Assembly (NCBI RefSeq): GCF_032854445.1
Contig: NC_088301.1
Span: 49,287,116 to 49,351,115 of the forward strand
DNA: 64,000 nt
Direction: 5' to 3'
Source of the DNA: Liolophura sinensis
Lineage: Eukaryota; Mollusca; Polyplacophora; Chitonida; Chitonidae
Shown here: positions 37,301 to 46,300 of the stretch, in pieces
How the letters are laid out: every line of letters starts with the position of its first letter
How positions within the stretch are numbered: position 1 is the stretch's first letter
Made by a program: the position numbers and the translations under genes
The notes under the pieces: model-generated
What the model was told of the DNA's origin: nothing
What the model saw: only the letters and a program-made list of their open reading frames with translations
The model's database searches: none

Positions 37301-37484
37301 TCAAGGGAGTGGTAAAGTTTAATTAATTTCATGTTAGAAAAAATTAAAAGTTGTCACACTTTTCAAACGTCATATTTCCCAATAACTTTTGTACATGTAC
37401 ATGTATTACTCACTCTGTGCCAGCAGCCATCTTCAGAGCCGTGCTCTCAGACTGGACAGCTCCTATACGAAGCACAACACTCAT
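18952..37484 (-). CDS. KMT2E: KMT2E/MLL5-type PHD-SET protein (28 coding exons)
   Basis: Chromatin regulator: the PHD finger of this family reads H3K4me3 and the SET domain lacks activity; fly upSET and yeast Set3 work with histone deacetylases. Coding exons in transcript order: 37484-37414, 35782-35686, 34829-34600, 34224-34085, 33593-33361, 33099-33055, 31696-31626, 30654-30561, 30292-30218, 30074-29968, 29581-29464, 29328-29219, 28542-28459, 28205-27995, 27641-27516, 27336-27202, 27052-26985, 26734-26705, 26310-26142, 25943-25668, 25029-24894, 24531-24335, 24027-22822, 22217-22034, 21408-21271, 20694-20602, 20296-19961, 19370-18952. They total 5,199 bases (1,732 residues plus stop), all GT-AG, with every phase consistent. 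Human KMT2E is about 1,858 residues. Order: start resembling human MSIVIPLG, DHNY motif (57-60), PHD (115-157), Lys-rich stretch (about 180-257), SET (about 330-475), coiled Arg/Lys/Glu helix, Ser/Thr-rich exon, Pro-rich tail. In most invertebrates one gene corresponds to both KMT2E and SETD5; the PHD finger makes KMT2E the closer name. Confidence 0.95.
19371..19960 (-). other. Last intron of KMT2E-type gene
   Basis: 590-base intron between the last two coding exons, both phase 1. It is AT-rich and I see no repeat or other feature in it. Confidence 0.8.
19961..20694 (-). CDS. KMT2E: KMT2E-type gene, proline-rich exons 26-27
   Basis: Exon 26 (20694-20602) and exon 27 (20296-19961), both phase 1 at each end. 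Exon 26 has seven consecutive Pro and a PPPPPG motif; exon 27 has [16 protein letters not shown] and APPPPHPAA-like segments. Such tracts bind SH3, WW or EVH1 domains in general; a partner cannot be named from sequence. Both exons are a multiple of three in length (93 and 336 bases), so skipping either keeps the frame. Confidence 0.9.
20695..21270 (-). other. KMT2E-type intron 25, no feature
   Basis: AT-rich intron of 576 bases; nothing recognised in it. Confidence 0.75.
21271..21408 (-). CDS. KMT2E: KMT2E-type gene, acidic exon 25
   Basis: 46 residues with [20 protein letters not shown], a short predicted helix followed by an acidic patch. Length (138 bases) is a multiple of three. The acceptor lies at CATCAG|AT, which keeps the reading frame with exon 24. 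I do not recall a matching human segment, so this may be an invertebrate feature. Confidence 0.85.
21409..22033 (-). other. KMT2E-type intron 24, no feature
   Basis: 625-base intron. It has a short T-rich stretch near 21890 and no recognised repeat. Confidence 0.75.
22034..22217 (-). CDS. KMT2E: KMT2E-type gene, exon 24 (VSLLEYRKR motif)
   Basis: Begins [13 protein letters not shown], directly after the PAKKK that ends exon 23. Human KMT2E has [12 protein letters not shown] at the matching place, so this is one of the best-conserved landmarks of the C-terminal half. The rest of the exon is Pro/Thr/Gly-rich. Confidence 0.95.
22376..22530 (-). repeat. SINE family A copy in KMT2E intron 23
   Basis: The plus strand reads (ATTT)n, then TTGATTGGTGTTTTATGCCG, then TCAAGAATATTTCACTTATA, then CCAGCATTATGGTGGGAGGA and GGGGGAAACCCACGACCATC, ending in CAGACCTTCACACATACG. 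The tRNA-like head is missing (5'-truncated). It has the same orientation as the host gene. Confidence 0.9.
22822..24027 (-). CDS. KMT2E: KMT2E-type gene, giant Ser/Thr-rich exon 23
   Basis: 1,206 bases in frame (402 residues, about 942-1343), almost a quarter of the protein. Very rich in Ser, Thr, Glu, Asp and Val with many S-D/S-E and T-E pairs typical of CK2-like sites. It ends in a proline run ([18 protein letters not shown]) and PAKKK. No folded domain is seen. It replaces the diverged middle of vertebrate KMT2E, and only its last few residues align. Acceptor ATTACAG, donor AAG|GTATAA. The internal Met at the exon start is not the protein start. Confidence 0.92.
24335..24531 (-). CDS. 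KMT2E: KMT2E-type gene, exon 22 (TPLKKRR motif)
   Basis: Encodes [17 protein letters not shown] and a Pro/Ser stretch. Human KMT2E has SLPDLTTPLKKRRFYQLL, so the TPLKKRR block is conserved; it can also serve as a nuclear localisation signal. The donor GAG|GTCTGA is weaker than the other donors of this gene. Confidence 0.93.
24894..25029 (-). CDS. KMT2E: KMT2E-type gene, exon 21 (RWLRQA motif)
   Basis: Starts [10 protein letters not shown] right after the AKK that ends exon 20, matching human SCKKRWLKQALEEE across the junction. The rest is a Ser/Pro/Cys-rich linker. Ends in phase 1 at GTGG|GTAAG. Confidence 0.93.
25030..25667 (-). other. KMT2E-type intron 20, no feature
   Basis: 638-base AT-rich intron; nothing recognised in it. 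Confidence 0.75.
25668..25943 (-). CDS. KMT2E: KMT2E-type gene, exon 20 (NEWLSEK motif)
   Basis: 92 codons starting [10 protein letters not shown]; human KMT2E has KTKKHLVNEWLSEK, with KTK at the end of the preceding exon here too. The rest has Pro/Thr-rich and Ser-rich segments. Confidence 0.95.
26142..26310 (-). CDS. KMT2E: KMT2E-type gene, exon 19
   Basis: Continues an Arg/Ser-rich patch (RRSRVSSGN), then a Ser/Thr/Pro/Asn linker, and ends FRFVKTKR before exon 20. Phase 2 in, phase 0 out. Confidence 0.9.
26444..26677 (-). repeat. SINE family A, near full length, beside exon 18
   Basis: The plus strand reads (ATTT)n, then TTGATTGGTGTTTTAAGCCA, then CATTATGGCGGAAGAAAACC, and ends with the reverse of the tRNA-like head (GAGAGGCTCCTGGGTCATTG, then CAGCCACAGAGACCCC). 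The piece between GCCACACTCA and ACATTATGG is deleted. Same orientation as the host gene; its head starts 27 bases beyond the exon 18 donor. Confidence 0.9.
26705..26734 (-). CDS. KMT2E: KMT2E-type gene, 30-base microexon 18
   Basis: Thirty bases encoding the basic stretch KRRKSHPAR across phase 2/2 junctions; acceptor TTTGCAG, donor AAG|GTATGA. The neighbouring exons only join in frame with or without it, because its length is a multiple of three, so it is a natural cassette exon. It adds a basic cluster before RRSR, possibly strengthening a nuclear localisation signal. Confidence 0.75.
26985..27641 (-). CDS. KMT2E: KMT2E-type gene, exons 15-17 (charged helix)
   Basis: Exon 15 (27641-27516) ends [11 protein letters not shown], exon 16 (27336-27202) begins [20 protein letters not shown] and continues through [12 protein letters not shown], and exon 17 (27052-26985) closes the segment. 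Human KMT2E has [20 protein letters not shown] and then [20 protein letters not shown], so this long charged helix is the best-conserved part after the SET domain. Exons 15 and 16 are phase 0 at each end. Confidence 0.95.
27642..27994 (-). other. KMT2E-type intron 14, no feature
   Basis: 353-base intron; nothing recognised in it. Confidence 0.75.
27995..28205 (-). CDS. KMT2E: KMT2E-type gene, exon 14
   Basis: 70 residues after the post-SET region: a basic stretch ([19 protein letters not shown]), a Pro/Val/Ala linker and a Ser/Leu-rich end. Not clearly alignable to human beyond its charge pattern. Frame and splice sites support it. Confidence 0.88.
28459..30292 (-). CDS. KMT2E: KMT2E-type gene, SET domain exons 9-13
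   Basis: Exons 30292-30218, 30074-29968, 29581-29464, 29328-29219 and 28542-28459, residues 328-491. Landmarks: [20 protein letters not shown] (SET start), [34 protein letters not shown] (413-427), [16 protein letters not shown], and [14 protein letters not shown] as the cysteine-bearing C-flank. Active SET enzymes carry N-H-S-C-x-P-N at the cofactor site; here Arg419-Arg420 replace the Asn-His, exactly as in human KMT2E (RRSCTPNAE). The domain is therefore probably not a working methyltransferase. A lysine/arginine tail follows (KKKRKRN). Confidence 0.96.
28543..29218 (-). other. KMT2E-type intron 12, no feature
   Basis: 676-base intron within the SET-coding region; no recognised repeat. 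Confidence 0.75.
29582..29967 (-). other. KMT2E-type intron 10, no feature
   Basis: 386-base AT-rich intron within the SET-coding region; nothing recognised. Confidence 0.75.
30561..31696 (-). CDS. KMT2E: KMT2E-type gene, exons 7-8
   Basis: Exon 7 (31696-31626) and exon 8 (30654-30561), joined through a split serine codon. Exon 8 has [18 protein letters not shown], which aligns with human [20 protein letters not shown] just before the SET domain; the AWN in exon 7 matches the human KAWMD. This is the family's pre-SET helix. Confidence 0.92.
30655..31625 (-). other. KMT2E-type intron 7, no feature
   Basis: 971-base intron; open frames in it are chance. No SINE tail was seen. Confidence 0.75.
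31697..33054 (-). other. KMT2E-type intron 6, no feature
   Basis: 1,358-base AT-rich intron. I found no repeat or recognisable exon in it; open frames on the minus strand near 31.7-32.1 kb are rich in Phe, Cys and Leu and unrelated to the family. Confidence 0.7.
33055..33593 (-). CDS. KMT2E: KMT2E-type gene, exons 5-6 (lysine-rich)
   Basis: Exon 5 (33593-33361) is acidic first ([11 protein letters not shown]) and then carries a run of Lys/Glu/Arg of about 50 residues, likely a nuclear localisation and nucleic-acid-contact region. Exon 6 (33099-33055) is a 45-base exon, phase 0 on both sides, encoding [15 protein letters not shown]; it can be skipped without a frame change. Human KMT2E has a comparable Lys-rich linker between PHD and SET (DKRRKKSGEKEQ). 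Confidence 0.9.
33594..34084 (-). other. KMT2E-type intron 4, no feature
   Basis: 491-base intron; nothing recognised. Confidence 0.75.
34085..34829 (-). CDS. KMT2E: KMT2E-type gene, PHD finger exons 3-4
   Basis: Exon 3 (34829-34600) opens with [13 protein letters not shown], aligning with human DHNYGARPPPTPP, and encodes the first half of the PHD finger; exon 4 (34224-34085) the second. Zinc ligands in Cys4-His-Cys3 order: C115, C117, C129, C132, H137, C140, C154, C157. W135 and the Asp-Asp-Gly-Tyr-Met loop correspond to the human H3K4me3-binding surface. Identity to human across the finger is very high ([12 protein letters not shown] and VWQHIDCM are unchanged). Confidence 0.97.
34225..34599 (-). 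other. KMT2E-type intron 3, no feature
   Basis: 375-base intron splitting the PHD finger within a serine codon; nothing else recognised. Confidence 0.75.
34830..35685 (-). other. KMT2E-type intron 2, no feature
   Basis: 856-base intron; nothing recognised. Confidence 0.75.
35686..35782 (-). CDS. KMT2E: KMT2E-type gene, exon 2
   Basis: Encodes [20 protein letters not shown] and ends SSCFGLPYQ. Human KMT2E has EPESVEASPVVVEKS and SYIGLPYA at the same places. Phase 2 in, phase 0 out; the exon 3 start DHNY follows directly. Confidence 0.93.
35926..36245 (-). repeat. SINE family B, apparently full length
   Basis: The reverse complement begins GCCGTTTTGGTGGCCTAATG, then GTTAGAGCGTCCGCCTCAGA, a clear tRNA-like A-box (TGGCCTAATGGTTAG), with a B-box-like GTGATCAAACTTG about 45 bases later. 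The body ends near CAGTCAAATGACGATGACAA on the plus strand, which matches the tail piece at 36719. About 320 bases, in KMT2E intron 1, same orientation as the gene. Confidence 0.75.
36719..36785 (-). repeat. SINE family B tail fragment
   Basis: The plus strand reads GAGTGAGTGAGTGCTTGGGG, then TTTAACGTCGTTCTCAACAA, then TTTTTCAGTCATATGACGAC. The last part matches the tail end of the copy at 35926. Strongly truncated. Confidence 0.65.
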
Positions 37485-37494
37485 CTTGCTGGTT
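37414..37494 (-). CDS. KMT2E: KMT2E-type gene, start exon
   Basis: The start codon is at 37484-37482. The exon encodes [20 protein letters not shown] and then AGT plus a split codon; human KMT2E starts MSIVIPLGVDTADTSYLEMA and then AGSEP, so the start is well fixed. Donor GA|GTGAGT. A possible acceptor (AATGTAG) lies ten bases upstream of the ATG, at 37494/37495; it has a poor pyrimidine tract and is uncertain. Confidence 0.9.
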
Positions 37495-40400
37495 CTACAT
37501 TGAGACGATGTATTTTCAAGTTAGGAATGGCGTAGAAAATGCGATTCACTCTACCTCGTAGCCGCATCATACAGTCACTGTAAAAGATATTTATTCATTT
37601 ATTTATTCACTTGCTTGGTTTCATATGAAGATAGGATGTACTCAAGAAAACTATAAAAGATATATCAAATAACAGATAACATATTGTACATGCACATGTA
37701 TCAGGCCTGTATTTATTGGTATATTCTTGTGACCTGCACCCATTCAATCTCTTCCTTGAAATAATATCGAATTGTTTTAATTATTTCCTCTGTGACAGAT
37801 CATAGAAAACTTTAGCACCACTATTCGGAAATTTCTTTTGAGAAACTGTCAGTCTAAATTGTTTGACCTTCTTTGGAGCAAGTAAAATATTATCAAACTA
37901 TGGGCAAAATGAAACTGTCAAAATGATCTAACCTTGCAACACAAGAGGCTGACTGAACCTGTTTTACAAAGATCTGTGGTAGCGCTACTGATCGCCAATG
38001 TGCATTTTGTGAATTTCAGTTTTGTGAAATTATTTTCCGATGTCGCCACCTTGGCGAAGCAATATCATCCTACCATGTTACAAGAATATTTGGTTTTGGA
38101 GGCATTTTCATTTTATTCAATAATGTCGGGAATGGGACTTCTGCACTGTCCATCATCAAACCAAAACCTATGCGAGTTCAGTCTGTGCTTGTTTACACAT
38201 GCACTTCATATGAAAGAGAAATAACCTAGGAAAAGTATCCGGTCTGTGTGCGTTGACATATGTATTGAGTTGCTCCCCTTTAAACCAGCGAGAATACATG
38301 TGGTCCTCGAACGGGAAAACTTCATGTCGTCTCAAACTCCTTAGAGGGGATAGGAGAGAATAGGGCTATAAATATTAATTTCACATTTTATTGTTTATTT
38401 ATTTGACTGATGTTTGGCACTATACTCAGTAAGATTTCATTTGTATGGCGAGGGCCAGGATTATGGTGGGGGAAATCTATAGTATACCTCCACAGAGCAA
38501 GCCAGTCTAAGCTCGAGGAACTCGCAGCAACCGCACTGGTGAGAGAGTTGTGTGGAGGTTGTTTTTTTGTTTTTTTTAACTGATTCACTGCTTTGCTTTG
38601 AGTTTTCATGTTGTGAATTTGTTACGACTGTATAATTGTCAAAATGGCTAAAAAAAATTCTGACCAGAACAACCACATTGGCAAATAGGAGAAACAAGAA
38701 CTGACTGAAAAACAAGTTCTTTTTGGCTTGTATCTGCACACATTCATGAAGAAGATACAGGTTAAAAGTTATAAAGCTGTTCAATTATTTCAGAAAAATC
38801 ATCGAGCTACCTGGATCTCAAGAGAGTAAACTAATTTAGCTAATGAAAATGCTTTCGTACATCATGTATTTCTAGATATACATATTAGATTATACAATCT
38901 TGTTGATCATTCCTAATTATTGAGCATACCTGTATTAACATGGGCTTTGTAAAAGAAGTTTGTGAAAAATTTGTCACTCAATGGCTAAAAGCATCTTGCA
39001 TAAAGATGCCTTTCATTAAGGACTAGATTCTTTTCAGCACGGAATCATAACTGGGTAACATAATTGTGCACTAGTTTACTCATTTCTTGCAAGTAATATG
39101 TTATTTGTCCATTTAAAGTTTGGCTCAAAGCAAATGCATTACACAAAGTCAAATGCTGAATTAACAGTTTACTGAAATGCTAAATATATACATTTTTTTT
39201 TCAGTATAAAATAGATACACACGTATACCAGTGTATAGCTGGAGGAAAGAGGGAAATAAAGGAAATCTATTGCATGGGCCAAACAAAAAACTTGAGATAT
39301 AGCTGAAAACAAAATTAAGAGCCATTTAGAACAAAACCCAGCAGTGTTGAAGTAACACCATGCTCCACATCGCATCTTGATTAGACAATTATCTATTCCA
39401 CTGGACACCACACAAGCAAAACAAGAAAACAGGTAAAGGTATAAAGTTCTCTCTAAATCCTCTTTTGTTAAAGCCTGATTGGCAGTTTATTACCGTATCG
39501 GTTATTACATAAAGCAGTTTTTAGCTGCGATAAATAGCTCTTGAAGTCAATGTTTGTGACCAACTTTTATCAGCTAACAAGGGGCCATTCACTTAACAAG
39601 CAGCATACAAGCAAGAGGAAAGGAAACTTATCATTTGGTCAACATTTTAAAGGATGCCTCATCTTATTTCTCACAGCCAGCAATTGATACTATATGCACT
39701 TCTTACAATGCACATGATATTCAATGAAGAATGTTTTGAGTTGAATGCATGAAAACTCTCCGACACAGAACTATGAAATGGAGAATCTTTACAAAGATTT
39801 AAATCTGATTTGATTTTTGTTTGATGCCATAACAAGTGCCGTATATTATCGTGTACTTTCTTCATGTATTTATTTTTGTCCTGTGATATTTTTAAATTAA
39901 AATGTAGAAGTTTGCAGATCAGCGAATGAATTTATCTAAATTTATGATAATTGCATGTTTGCCCACTGCAAAAGATACTACCAGTATGACGCATACACTG
40001 TCTGCAAATTTGCAATGGTTTGTGAATGTTACCGGCAAATAAGTGGCAAGGTATGAGATGCACACACTGTCTAACAGAGTGATGCAGACTTTCATGAGTT
40101 GAGATTTTTTATCAGGTGTTTAAAAGCACAAAAACACAAATCAAAACCAAAAATCAAAAAAATCACGGCCTTTAAATCCACTTTACTGGCTACTTAAAAT
40201 AATTACAATACAGGGCATATACAGAAAGACATGAAAGCTTTCTATTTCAAATCATACAGATGTTTTTTACAATACTCAATTAAACTCCCTCCATTTATTA
40301 CATGCTGGCACTGTATAACTATGTCAAACTTCAAAAGCCCAGCAGCAGGACCTTATGTCATTTAACTGACTTTCAATGTTACTGTCCATGCGGATCATGA

Positions 40401-41821
40401 CGTCACATCAAAGCCAGAATGAAGTTACAGTAGAAACTGATGCACTGTAACATTGGGAAGTTGCAAAGACTAGGGTGATATTTACGCGTAACTTTCTACG
40501 TCACTACTTACATCTATTCGTTAATGCTTCCCTGAACTAGGCTAGCCAAGTATGGAAGAGACCCTTTTCAGATGTAGTCTGTGCATTCAACCCTTATCTG
40601 TCTTACAGACATCTAAAAACCACACTTTAGCACAACTACTCGAGTGGTGTAGTAGTATCAGCAACATGCTACGAATCTGACAGGCTGTCTCATGGAAGTT
40701 TGAATAGAGATCGTTTCACAACAAACTACGGAAATCCTTTCAAAAATGTACGAACCACGAATAATACAGTGCAGAAATCCCATAAGTAATGGTGACACGT
40801 GAAAGAATCTAGAATGATAAATGTTTTATATACTTTGTGTTTCTTAGTATGCAAGCTGGACATCTCCACATTCAATTTTAACCAATGAAAAATCAGTTAA
40901 AGCATGCGACCATGGGGGAAAAAATGACATCAGAATGCACGTGGAAATCATCATGTAAATATTACCCTAGTATTTACAACTCTGTAACATTGTAGACCCT
41001 GTGCTTCAAATCATTTTTGATGTTACAATAGCTCAAAGTCTTGCTTTGTCCTCATTTCTTACATGCTTTTCTGGTTGGACCTAACAGATACTACAGTTTT
41101 GTTGCAAGAGTTTTGACTTTACCAAACACCCTGGCTGACAATTTTCTACTGTCACTCCATATTCTAATACTCAAATATCATCTTAACATTCACAGGTCTT
41201 TCTTTCATCTAAATGGGCAGTGGACACTCTTGTGGAAACTATGAAATTAAAGGGGAGCAGAAATTGTTGACTATGTTGACTGTGGTGTACCACACCAGAC
41301 TAAAACTGAACACATCAGTCATATTTATGTTGAATTCATCACAAAATAAGGAATGACATCCTCATATGAAGAACAAACCTATAAAGGAGGTAGGCTACAT
41401 CAACAAGATTTGCCCTTTACATTATCATTATCACTTGCCTACAGAGTTCCTAGTTTTTTAATACCTCAAAGCACTGAGCAATATGGCACATCTACAGAAC
41501 AGTGGGGAAGATGTTTTTCCTTGTGTAATCTGACTTTAAGTTTGACGTCTTCACACTGAACGACAAATAAACAGAGATATTTTGCCAAGAAACAGAAACC
41601 GTGTGAGGAAATGAAAAGAATTAGCTAAAACATCCATCAACTAACACAAATCTCGTCCTTGGAATAGTATCTCGCTCTAATCAAAGACACAAGAAAGCCG
41701 GGTCTCTTCTTACCCAGTCATCTTGCAGTTAGGCCAAGGCCAAGACGAGCTGACTGGCAAAGATATGCCTTAATTTTTCCATGCCAAATTTATGTGCAAG
41801 ACCAATGTAACATTTACTTAC
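37495..41821 (-). other. Presumed 5' UTR intron of KMT2E-type gene
   Basis: No coding exon is seen. The region holds a decayed family A SINE (38391-38548). The rest is AT-rich with nothing recognised. It is called an intron because a strong donor is found at its far end (41822) and an acceptor-like site next to the start codon. Confidence 0.5.
38391..38548 (-). repeat. SINE family A, decayed copy
   Basis: The plus strand reads TTGTTTATTTATTTGACTGA, then TACTCAGTAAGATTTCATTTG, then a GCGAGGGCCAGGATTATGGT block, and ends near ACCGCACTGGTGAGAGAG, matching the family A order with many substitutions and an internal deletion. Confidence 0.7.
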
Positions 41822-42010
41822 CCCTTCAACAACAGCCCATGATAAATCCCAACCATACGTTTGTCGCCTCCTATGAGGATGCATTGAGGCTGTGCATACG
41901 CAAGAAATACACTGATTTAAGATAATGTCTTAGAATACAGCAAAATATCTAAACAATCCAAGCAGACACCATCGCCTTAGCTTTTCCTTGTTTACAAATG
42001 TCAAGCGGCT
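41822..42010 (-). other. Candidate 5' non-coding exon of KMT2E-type gene
   Basis: On the minus strand a strong donor (GAAGGG|GTAAGTAAATG) follows a segment without extended coding capacity. It lies about 0.7 kb from the divergent CADPS start. The upstream limit (transcription start) is unknown, so the 42010 end is arbitrary. Confidence 0.35.
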
Positions 42011-42099
42011 ATAAAGTCGAAACAACTCATGTGTTCTCATTGATTCCATCTCATACACAGTCGCTGCGACTCCAATGTACTGTTACAACAGTTGGTAAA

Positions 42100-42558
42100 A
42101 GCAAACATTAAAAGACGAGTCCATGACAAGTCAATTTCAATAAAATTGAACAACTGTCAATACTATGCCTAATCTTTCATCATGGCGGCCATTACATTTG
42201 TGATTCTGAGGGGCTTTTTCCCAATGAACATGGGGTACCAAACACGAATGACGACACTTCCGTTATTTAATTAGCGGATTGTTTGAGTAAATTTTACCTG
42301 TTACCAGCTATTTTTTATACATTTAAATATTTACACATTTTGGTTGATTTCTTTCCATTACATAAATATTCTGCAGCGAAAACCTGATTACGGAATATTC
42401 CGTCGTCTGCTCCCGTAGTCCGCATGCGTGAAGCATTCAGGCGATGGATGTCGGTCAGAGCTGTCAAGAGAGTGCCGATGTTGTGTTCAGATTTTGTGTT
42501 CGTTTGTGGCACTAACTGTATATTCAAGTACTTTGCGAGCAGCTAATAATCTGTCAAT
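42100..42558. promoter_or_regulatory. Divergent promoter region, KMT2E / CADPS
   Basis: Lies between the candidate KMT2E 5' exon and the CADPS start codon. It holds a palindromic ATGGCGGCCAT (about 42183-42193) containing an ATGGCGGC core like that bound by YY1, and CCGCATGCGTGA (about 42419-42430), close to the NRF-1 consensus. I saw no convincing TATA box. Both motifs are typical of promoters that fire in two directions. Function inferred. Confidence 0.45.
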
Positions 42559-43344
42559 ATGTTGGACCCATCGTCTAGCGAAGAAGAGTCTGAAAATGAA
42601 ACGCTTGAAGATGAAAACTCCGACGTCCTCAGCTTGCCTAGCGCCGATCAGCGTAGCTTGTCAGCAAGTGGGGATAACTTGAGTGTCGTCGGTGGACACT
42701 CTAGATCAAACAGTATTCGACCTTCTAGTCCAAGTCCTTCTCTCGTAAGTGAAAGGGACAAAGTTGATGATATTGATAAAATTGAAAAGGAAGAAGAGGA
42801 GAGAAAAAAGAGGCTACAGTTGTATGTATTTGTTATGAGATGCATTGCATATCCTTTCAATGCCAAACAACCAACTGACATGGCCCGGCGACAGACCAAA
42901 GTAACTAAACAACAATTACAGGCTATAAAGGAAAGATTCCATGCATTTCTCAATGGAGAAACAAATATAGTTGCGGATGAAGCTTTCACAAATGCAGTAC
43001 AGAGTTACTATGAGGTGTTTTTAAAGAGTGACAGAGTAGCTAACATTGTGCGAAGTGGTGGTTGTTCAGCAAATGACTTCAGAGAAGTATTCAAAAATAA
43101 CATTGAAAAACGTGTACGTAGCTTGCCAGAGATAGATGGTCTAAGTAAAGAAACAGTTCTTAGCTCTTGGATGACGAAGTTTGATGCTATATTCCGTGGA
43201 GAAGAAGACCCACGTAAGCAACCTCAGAGGGTTAGCACTGCACCATCAGAGCTAATCTTGAGCAAAGAACAGCTTTACGAAATGTTTCAGAACATTCTTG
43301 GTGTTAAAAAATATGAACATCAGATCCTGTACAATGCCTGCCAG
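42559..43344 (+). CDS. CADPS: CADPS exon 1
   Basis: 262 codons in one exon. Acidic Ser/Glu start (1-25), Ser/Pro linker (26-66), charged helix (about 69-88) and a long conserved block, including [37 protein letters not shown] and [15 protein letters not shown], all close to vertebrate CADPS. Ends NACQ at CAG|GTGAGT. The open frame runs 56 codons further into the intron, to a stop at 43515; that extension has no match to the family. Confidence 0.97.
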
Positions 43345-46300
43345 GTGAGTATTATAAAGGTGATGGAATTTATACTATACTATTGTCATGAGATGGTGTT
43401 TCTCAGTTTGTTCAAGCTCCTACAATGGAGCGAATGGTCAGTGCTTTGTCTTCGTTCTACATGTATTCTTCTTTCAGAGCAACAGTGGCAGCTGGTACTG
43501 GCTTGTATTTTGTAAATTTCCTTGGTTTTCTCTTTAGCAGTGGCAAAATAGTAACTCAAAGGGCTGAAATCAGTGACGACAAGCTCAAAAGTGACATTAT
43601 CACTCATATGCCATGATGTTTCAATCGTTACCTTTGTGCCAAGCATTACTTACTGTCGCATAGCTTTCTTACAGTCTACTATGATTTCTTCCACCCCAAA
43701 AAGTCTGCACTGCGAACAGTATAGAGCATCATTGCTGAAAGTGCTACAGGCCTGAAGTAAACTATAACGTCTCACTCTCTATCAGCAAACCTCACAGCCA
43801 TTACTGTTACCATTATTTGTAACGTTTACCTCATAAATTTTTCCTTGAAGGAGTTTGATTTTCTTCAAATCATATAACTCCTTGTGCACCAACCAAATCC
43901 TATTTTCATTTCAGCGTGCTACGATGTAAAATACCTCAGAGATTAATGACGACGTAAAACCTGAAGCATACATACATACAATCAAAGATTATTCTGAAAG
44001 ACCAATCTATCAAAGGTGAATATAAGAGGGCACTAAGGTAGTGGACAGACAAGAGATCTTGAATTTTAGTTGAGGCATGTAGCACTGTCTGCATAAATGC
44101 CTAGTTGGCAGTCCAGACATTCACACAGATAGAGTGGAAGAAGTTACAGGAGACTATGAAGGGAGCCATGTGATTAGATTACCAGAATCTAAATGGCTTC
44201 CCGTAGGTTTGTTTTGCGGGAATCCGCCAGAACCTAGGTCAAAATCTAGTACCACAAAGTATGCAGTTACTCCAATTTTTATTTCGTGGTATATAAGGCC
44301 AAACAGTTCTTGGGATTCCGGGTGACATAAATATCACTATACAGGGGTAGAAATAAGCTCCACAAATCAAAAGGCCAGCAGGGTCTGTTGACTGGGAAAT
44401 CAATAGGCCCTTCCCCAATTTTTTGAGGCCTGGGCTTCATGGTACAAAAAAGCATCACAGCACAAAAGTTTTAACATTGTAGGTTGATCTGATGTACATG
44501 TATATAGTGTATTATTATCTTTGTTCAAAGAATTACATGATTACTGATTACATGAAAATTTTAAGTTCAAAAGTTCTGGTACTAGAGATTTGTAACCAAG
44601 AAATCAGCTGTGAATTATTAACATTGTGTAAGATGTTGGGAGGGCCAGTGATCCTCGCATAGGCCCTAAACCATCCTTAGACCCAAGTTTTTAGCTACAG
44701 AAGTCAGCTGTAGCTGAACAAGTTCCTGACATTTGCAATGGATTCGCTACATTGCTGTGACATTTGACAGTAGCATGCCACATTAAAATCTTCCTTTGGT
44801 TCCAAAACTCCAATGTAGATGAGATCAAATTTACAAGCAAACTGTTTAAAATTGTTTTGATGCCCGCTGTTTCCCATGTTTCATCTCTCCTTAATAGTCC
44901 ACAAAATATTGTTACAGAACTGCATTTATGCACATCTTTTTATAGCTCCAATTTCATCTCATTGCAATTTTTCCATTAGTTTTGGATATGTTTGGGTTTT
45001 GATCGTTAGAACCGCTACCTCTGCTGTAACTGGGAAATGGCCATTGCCTTGTAATCTCATGGCAGAACATCTCCATTATGATTGATTCCCATGTGACATT
45101 ATGGTTGACAAAACATAAAGTTTCTCATTGGCGGCATTTCACTAAAACAAATGGTCAAATGAAGAAAGTGCTCTGCTTTCAGACAAGATAGTCTATAATC
45201 TATATCTTTATTTCCCTGTAACTAGTTATCATATGATGAAGGGTGGATTTTTAAATTCAGCAAAATCCAAATGATCAGTTTGAATTGGAAAACACTTTTC
45301 GCTCGTGTGAGTCCTGCAGTGGCCTAAAGTTACCATATAGGGTACATATACATGCAGTCACAAAATGGGGGGAGGGGGGGAGGAGGCAGTGCAGTGCCTT
45401 GTTATTTACTTGTTGTGGAAAATTAAGAAAACCATTTTATCTTCATTTCACACAAAACCACATTGCTCTGACGTGATGATGGTGTTTAATGACAATACAG
45501 TACTGGTCATTTCCAAGGTCGCCAAATTAAAGCCAATAACCATGTTGTTGTTGAAATGAAATGAACGTGTATACATTTTAAAAAGGAAATAATTTACCTG
45601 GTTATACAAAAAAAAAAAACATCCAGTTTTGTGTCCTATTGTGCTCCTTTTATCAACAGTTTAGATTTAATTTGCTTTAGTCTCTCGTGTGATGGCATTT
45701 TCACAGACGAGCAGTTTCACAGAGCTCTACACTTCGTCTTGCAGCCATGCCGGGATTCATACATTATTCCCGCAAAAGGAAGGTAGTATCTGAAACCTTC
45801 ATGTATACGCACTCACAGTTTAACTTAAGAAGTCACGGTTTCCAAATCTAGGCTGGTATGGCATTGTCGTAAATTATTGGAAAGATCAGCTTACTGTAAG
45901 AGGAAAATGGTGCGAGAACAAAACTGTTTTACGGCGGCCATACAGTGGTCGTGGGATAGGCACCATTTTCCGCAATGGTTCAGCAATGGCTCTCGAGGCC
46001 GCCATTAAATTCGAGGCCTAGTTTTATTGTGATCTCTGTTTGTCAGTGTAGAGGTCTAGTGTTTGAATGTTCTGAAAGTTATCATGGCGAACAACAATAA
46101 TGCCCAATCAAAATAATGTGTAAAAAGCCGAATCAAACGCACATGATGGCGATGTTTATGGTTGTACGTCCACTTACTGATTAAGTGGAGACATAGTTAT
46201 GAATTGGAAATTTCGGAACACTTGGTCATTTCGAAAATTATTTTTGTGACTTTCTTGGTTCAGGGGAGTCATGATTCGACAGATTCCCGTCGAAAGTAAA

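Larger units (their letters stand above)
35783..37413 (-). other. KMT2E-type intron 1
   Basis: 1,631-base intron between the start exon and exon 2. It contains two family B SINE pieces (35926-36245 and 36719-36785). The rest shows nothing recognisable. Confidence 0.8.

Noticed and set aside
43345-43515. Open frame continuing 56 codons after CADPS exon 1
   Set aside because: CAG|GTGAGT is a strong donor at the exact point where homology stops, and the next homologous residues are at 57435. The extension is intron.
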